This document shows, one piece after another, positions 61,284-64,000 of a DNA stretch of 64,000 nt; within the stretch, counting starts at the first letter, position 1, and each line of letters opens with the position of its first letter. Location of the stretch: NCBI RefSeq assembly GCF_003312915.1, contig NZ_CP030261.1:620001-684000 (forward strand), written 5' to 3'. This stretch comes from Flavobacterium fluviale (GTDB taxonomy: Bacteria; Bacteroidota; Bacteroidia; Flavobacteriales; Flavobacteriaceae). The notes beneath the pieces are model-generated. The model made no database searches, was not told the DNA's origin, and saw only the letters and a list, made by a program, of their open reading frames with translations. Made by a program: the position numbers and the translations under genes.

Positions 61284-62429
61284 CTACTGAACATCATACT
61301 TCATCTTACGCAAAACCCTCAAAGCTTCTTTAAAAGAAGAATAAACATTTTTATAAGGTTTTAAAAGCAATTTAGCATCGATAAGTTTTTGCCTTGCATC
61401 TTCAAAACCATTCAAATAACAAATCATAAAAGTAGAAGGCAGATTTTCGAGATCTTTCATTTCGCGGTCAGATAACGCAATCTCTTTTTGAAGTTTTGCC
61501 AGCAGAGCCATATTTGAATTATAAATATGATACAACATTTTGCGGTTGAATTCTGGCGGTTGAAAAAGCATTTGACGGTCTATTTTATAATATCCGTTAT
61601 CAAAAAAATGAATAGTCTGCTCTTCCAGCGGATAATAACTCGTTTTATCATTCAATCCAAGCGGCACATATTCTGTAATGGTAAAACTATCGTCATCAAA
61701 AAAGATAGTGACTACATCCTGAGCCGAATAAAAAAGTTTAATTTGTTCATTAATTAATTCGATATCAACTCTTGATAAATACGTTTTATCACGTAATTTT
61801 TTGGGAACGCCAGCCCAGCATATTACAAACAATTCTTTAAAAACATGATATTTCGGCGACATGTCTTTATGCCTGAAATTCATAAAATCAATAACACCGT
61901 CTAAAGTATACTGAATGCTGTTTCGAGAACTATTTTCAATTCCGATTACGGTTTCTGTATTCTGATAGCTTTTTTCAACTTCTTCCCCATTATCCAGTGG
62001 AATCGAATTACTGCCGCGCCTTATAAAAACACTATTAGCAAGAATGGTATGGATTCCTTTTTTAAAATAAGAGACTTTGCTTTTGGGTTTTATAGTAACC
62101 AGACCAATCACTTTATCTTTTGGAAGATTTGGAAAAGGAACATTTTCGTATTGAATCTTAGGCGGGTTTTCTAAAAAAGCATTTACAAGGTTTTGAATTC
62201 TGCTGTCGTCAAAAAAGTCATCGCCGACAATTTCATTATCCTGATCTTCTACTCCAACAACGATATAAGAATTATTATTGGGATTTGAGTTTGATAATGC
62301 GCAAATATGCTTTAGAAACTTGCCTTTTCCTTCTCTGGAATGTAGGTTCAATTGCCTTTTTTTATCATAAAAACTGCTCTCATCATTGTGAGCTAGCAAA
62401 TTCTTTATCAAAAGGCGTTTATTGATCAT
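61284..62429 (-). CDS. AlbA_2-domain ATP-binding/DNA-binding protein
   Basis: A 381-residue protein whose first ~150 residues fit the AlbA_2 (Schlafen-related) domain: ESSFYDKKRQLNL, GKFLKHICALSNSNPNNNSYIVVGVED and FIRRGSNSIPLD. The remaining part is helix-rich with no known motif; a similar long tail is common in Bacteroidota. Such proteins are thought to act as nucleic-acid-binding regulators or anti-phage factors in other settings; the role here is unknown. It is a single gene between a repeat-rich gap and the SDR gene. Confidence 0.78.
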   Translation of the reverse strand: MINKRLLIKNLLAHNDESSFYDKKRQLNLHSREGKGKFLKHICALSNSNPNNNSYIVVGVEDQDNEIVGDDFFDDSRIQNLVNAFLENPPKIQYENVPFPNLPKDKVIGLVTIKPKSKVSYFKKGIHTILANSVFIRRGSNSIPLDNGEEVEKSYQNTETVIGIENSSRNSIQYTLDGVIDFMNFRHKDMSPKYHVFKELFVICWAGVPKKLRDKTYLSRVDIELINEQIKLFYSAQDVVTIFFDDDSFTITEYVPLGLNDKTSYYPLEEQTIHFFDNGYYKIDRQMLFQPPEFNRKMLYHIYNSNMALLAKLQKEIALSDREMKDLENLPSTFMICYLNGFEDARQKLIDAKLLLKPYKNVYSSFKEALRVLRKMKYDVQ

Positions 62430-62537
62430 TATTCCCGATTATTAGACTGACTTAGATTTTTAGACTTCTTAGATTGATTTTCAGATTTCTAATTTAAACT
62501 AAAGATCTGATTTTCTAAGAAGTCTAATCATCTAGTT

Positions 62538-63293
62538 TTAAATATTCTTTTTAACAATCGTCGAAGACGCCTGCGCAGTGCTCATCACAACCAAATCCGC
62601 AATGTTTACATGATAAGGTCTTGAAACTACAAAGTGAATAATATCTGCAATATCTTCAGCCTGAAGCGGATCAAATCCCTTATAGACATTTGATGCTCTT
62701 TTGACATCTCCCTTAAAACGAACTTCACTGAATTCTGTTGCAACCATTCCCGGATGAATTCCTCCAACTCTAATTCCAAACGGATTCAAATCAATTCGCA
62801 TTCCGGCAGTAATAGCGTCAACGGCATGTTTTGAGCCGCAATATACATTTCCGTTTGGATAAACTTCTTTGGCTGCGGTCGAACCAATATTAATAATATG
62901 TCCCGATTGTCTCTCGACCATTTGCGGAATTATCGCTTTTGAAACATACAAAAGTCCTTTTACATTAATATCAATCATGGCGTCCCAATCGTCTAAATCT
63001 CCATTTTGAATAGGATCCAAACCGTGGGCATTTCCAGCATTATTAATTAAAACGTCAATCGTAGAAAAATCGTTTGGCAAAGCACCTATTTTTTCTAAAA
63101 CTTCCTCTTTATTACGAACATCAAATGCTAAAGAATGCACTTCTGTAAAAGCCGAAAGTTCTTTTTGAAGTTCTTCCAAACGGTCTTTACGTCTTCCGCA
63201 AAGCACCACTTTATAGTTGTTTTTTGCTAAAATCTGAGCGGCTGCTTTTCCTATTCCACTCGTAGCACCAGTAATTAAAACTGTTTTTTTCAT
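62538..63293 (-). CDS. short-chain dehydrogenase/reductase (YdfG-like)
   Basis: A 251-residue NAD(P)-dependent oxidoreductase. Cofactor motif TGATSGIGKAA (7-17), NNAGNAHG (about 86-93), catalytic Ser in NIGSTAAKEVYP and Tyr/Lys in YCGSKHAVDA (about 151-155). The NPFGIRVGGIHPGMVATEF segment and length match the YdfG (3-hydroxy acid dehydrogenase) group of classical SDRs. The exact substrate is not known. Confidence 0.92.
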   Translation of the reverse strand: MKKTVLITGATSGIGKAAAQILAKNNYKVVLCGRRKDRLEELQKELSAFTEVHSLAFDVRNKEEVLEKIGALPNDFSTIDVLINNAGNAHGLDPIQNGDLDDWDAMIDINVKGLLYVSKAIIPQMVERQSGHIINIGSTAAKEVYPNGNVYCGSKHAVDAITAGMRIDLNPFGIRVGGIHPGMVATEFSEVRFKGDVKRASNVYKGFDPLQAEDIADIIHFVVSRPYHVNIADLVVMSTAQASSTIVKKNI

Positions 63294-63306
63294 TTTAAAT
63301 ATTTTG

Positions 63307-63434
63307 TTTTAACACATAGAGGCATAGGCATATTGTACTTTGAAAGGCATTTCATTTTCATAATTATGTGTATGTGAAATGCTAAGTTCTCTTTTCCAAA
63401 GCAATCATAAATCTATGTTTCTATGTGTTTATTT
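63307..63434. repeat. MITE-like element, copy 2
   Basis: Arms AACACATAGAGGCATAG (63311-63327) and CTATGTTTCTATGTGTT (63413-63429) pair at 15 of 17 positions. The inner AAAGGCATTTCA and TATGTGTATGTGA match the interior of copy 1 (13606-13751). It lies between the SDR and aldo/keto reductase genes. Confidence 0.7.
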
Positions 63435-63484
63435 TTTTCTATTCAGATAAAACTGAATACTGTCACTGCGACTAAAAACTAAAA

Positions 63485-64000
63485 TTAAGGCACATCGTCA
63501 CCCATACTTTCTGTCCAGATCGCGAACCAATCTTCTGTATCCATATTCAATTCTATTGCTTTTGATAAAGATTGAATTCTCGCAACGTTAACAGTACCTG
63601 CAATTGGAATTATTTTTGCCGGATGTTTTAAAATCCATGATAACAAAAGTGTATCAGCACCTAAATGATATTTTTCTAATAAATTCGAAAATAGTTTTTT
63701 CAAACGACGAGTCTGCTTAGTATCTTCTCTAAAAACAGTTCCAAGCGGATTCCATGACAACGGACGAATTCCGTGTGTTTGCATATAATCTAGACTTCCG
63801 TCAAGCATTGGTTCATAATGCGTTGCCGAAAATTGTACCTGATTGTAACTTACTTCTGTTTTCTGACGAATTAATTCGGTTTGAGAACTGGTAAAATTCG
63901 AAAGTCCGAAATCAATAATTTTTCCTTCTCCTTTTAATTTTTCAACCGCTTCAGCGATTTCATCTGCCTGCATTAACGGACTTGGCCTATGTAATAAAAA
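63485..64000 (-). CDS. aldo/keto reductase, C-terminal part
   Basis: The gene is cut by the right edge: the open frame continues upstream of the ATG at 63973 as FLLHRPSPLMQADEIAEA, so no start is in the window. The visible ~171 residues are the second half of an AKR barrel of the YdhF type: LSNFTSSQTELIRQK, SYNQVQFSATHYEPMLDG, SWNPLGTVFREDTKQT, and LLSWILKHPAKIIPIAGTVN (NADPH-binding part). The catalytic Tyr-Lys are outside the window. Confidence 0.9.
   Translation of the reverse strand, partial: FLLHRPSPLMQADEIAEAVEKLKGEGKIIDFGLSNFTSSQTELIRQKTEVSYNQVQFSATHYEPMLDGSLDYMQTHGIRPLSWNPLGTVFREDTKQTRRLKKLFSNLLEKYHLGADTLLLSWILKHPAKIIPIAGTVNVARIQSLSKAIELNMDTEDWFAIWTESMGDDVP

Overview
This window comes from a low-GC member of the Bacteroidota, almost certainly a Flavobacterium near F. 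johnsoniae. Pointers are the AT-rich sequence, Bacteroidota-type promoters (-7 TAnnTTTG, sometimes with a -33 TTTG/TTG), the lack of Shine-Dalgarno sites, a PorZ-type protein of the type IX secretion system (T9SS), a mevalonate-pathway HMG-CoA synthase, the DUF177-rpmF-fabH block, three-subunit succinate dehydrogenase, an OmpA protein with thrombospondin-type-3 repeats, and flavobacterial intergenic repeats. Most of the window is chromosomal core; no prophage, insertion sequence with transposase, or CRISPR array was seen.

Layout. 0-3 kb: lipid/ribosome/cofactor genes (fabH partial, rpmF, DUF177, pdxA, divergent ribE). 3-5.1 kb: a small membrane-anchored protein, a Vsr nuclease, a probable PD-(D/E)XK nuclease and a CAU-anticodon tRNA. 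5.2-11.6 kb: methylmalonyl-CoA epimerase, two overlapping secreted-protein genes, an Ig-like lipoprotein and an omega-amidase-like hydrolase. 11.8-16.7 kb: a probable D-amino-acid/dipeptide catabolic operon (GntP-family permease, Rid protein, D-threonine aldolase-like enzyme, membrane dipeptidase) facing a DeoR regulator, with a 15-bp direct repeat before its promoter. 16.9-21.7 kb: a GH20 hexosaminidase with PA14 domain and a large lipoprotein. 22-27.2 kb: sdhCAB and HMG-CoA synthase.

27.2-33.9 kb is the accessory part: small hypotheticals, an acetyltransferase, an ABC-ATPase-like protein without a P-loop, two tandem paralogues with a nearly identical internal block, relics of another gene, and palindromic repeats. 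33.9-43.9 kb: aminopeptidase P, an alpha/beta hydrolase, a Roadblock/LC7-like gene pair with a divergent small gene, an ABC ATPase plus a small membrane ORF without a usual start codon, an AddB-like nuclease, an OmpA protein and kbl. 44-54.1 kb: a RecB/AddA-like helicase, lspA, a second Roadblock-like pair with a divergent small gene lying between lspA and the dksA-like/ileS genes, then recO. 54.2-64 kb: porZ, gdhA, an outer-membrane protein, a Cys/Met-metabolism PLP enzyme, a DUF3298-type lipoprotein, an AlbA_2-domain protein, a short-chain dehydrogenase and a partial aldo/keto reductase.

The most interesting item is the twice-occurring three-gene arrangement (small basic protein, divergent Roadblock-A, Roadblock-B) at 36.2-37.4 kb and 48.1-49.2 kb. 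Both copies keep gene order and orientation, have no GTPase next to them, and one interrupts what looks like an lspA-dksA-ileS core block. All functional names rest on reading motifs by eye; no database search was possible.
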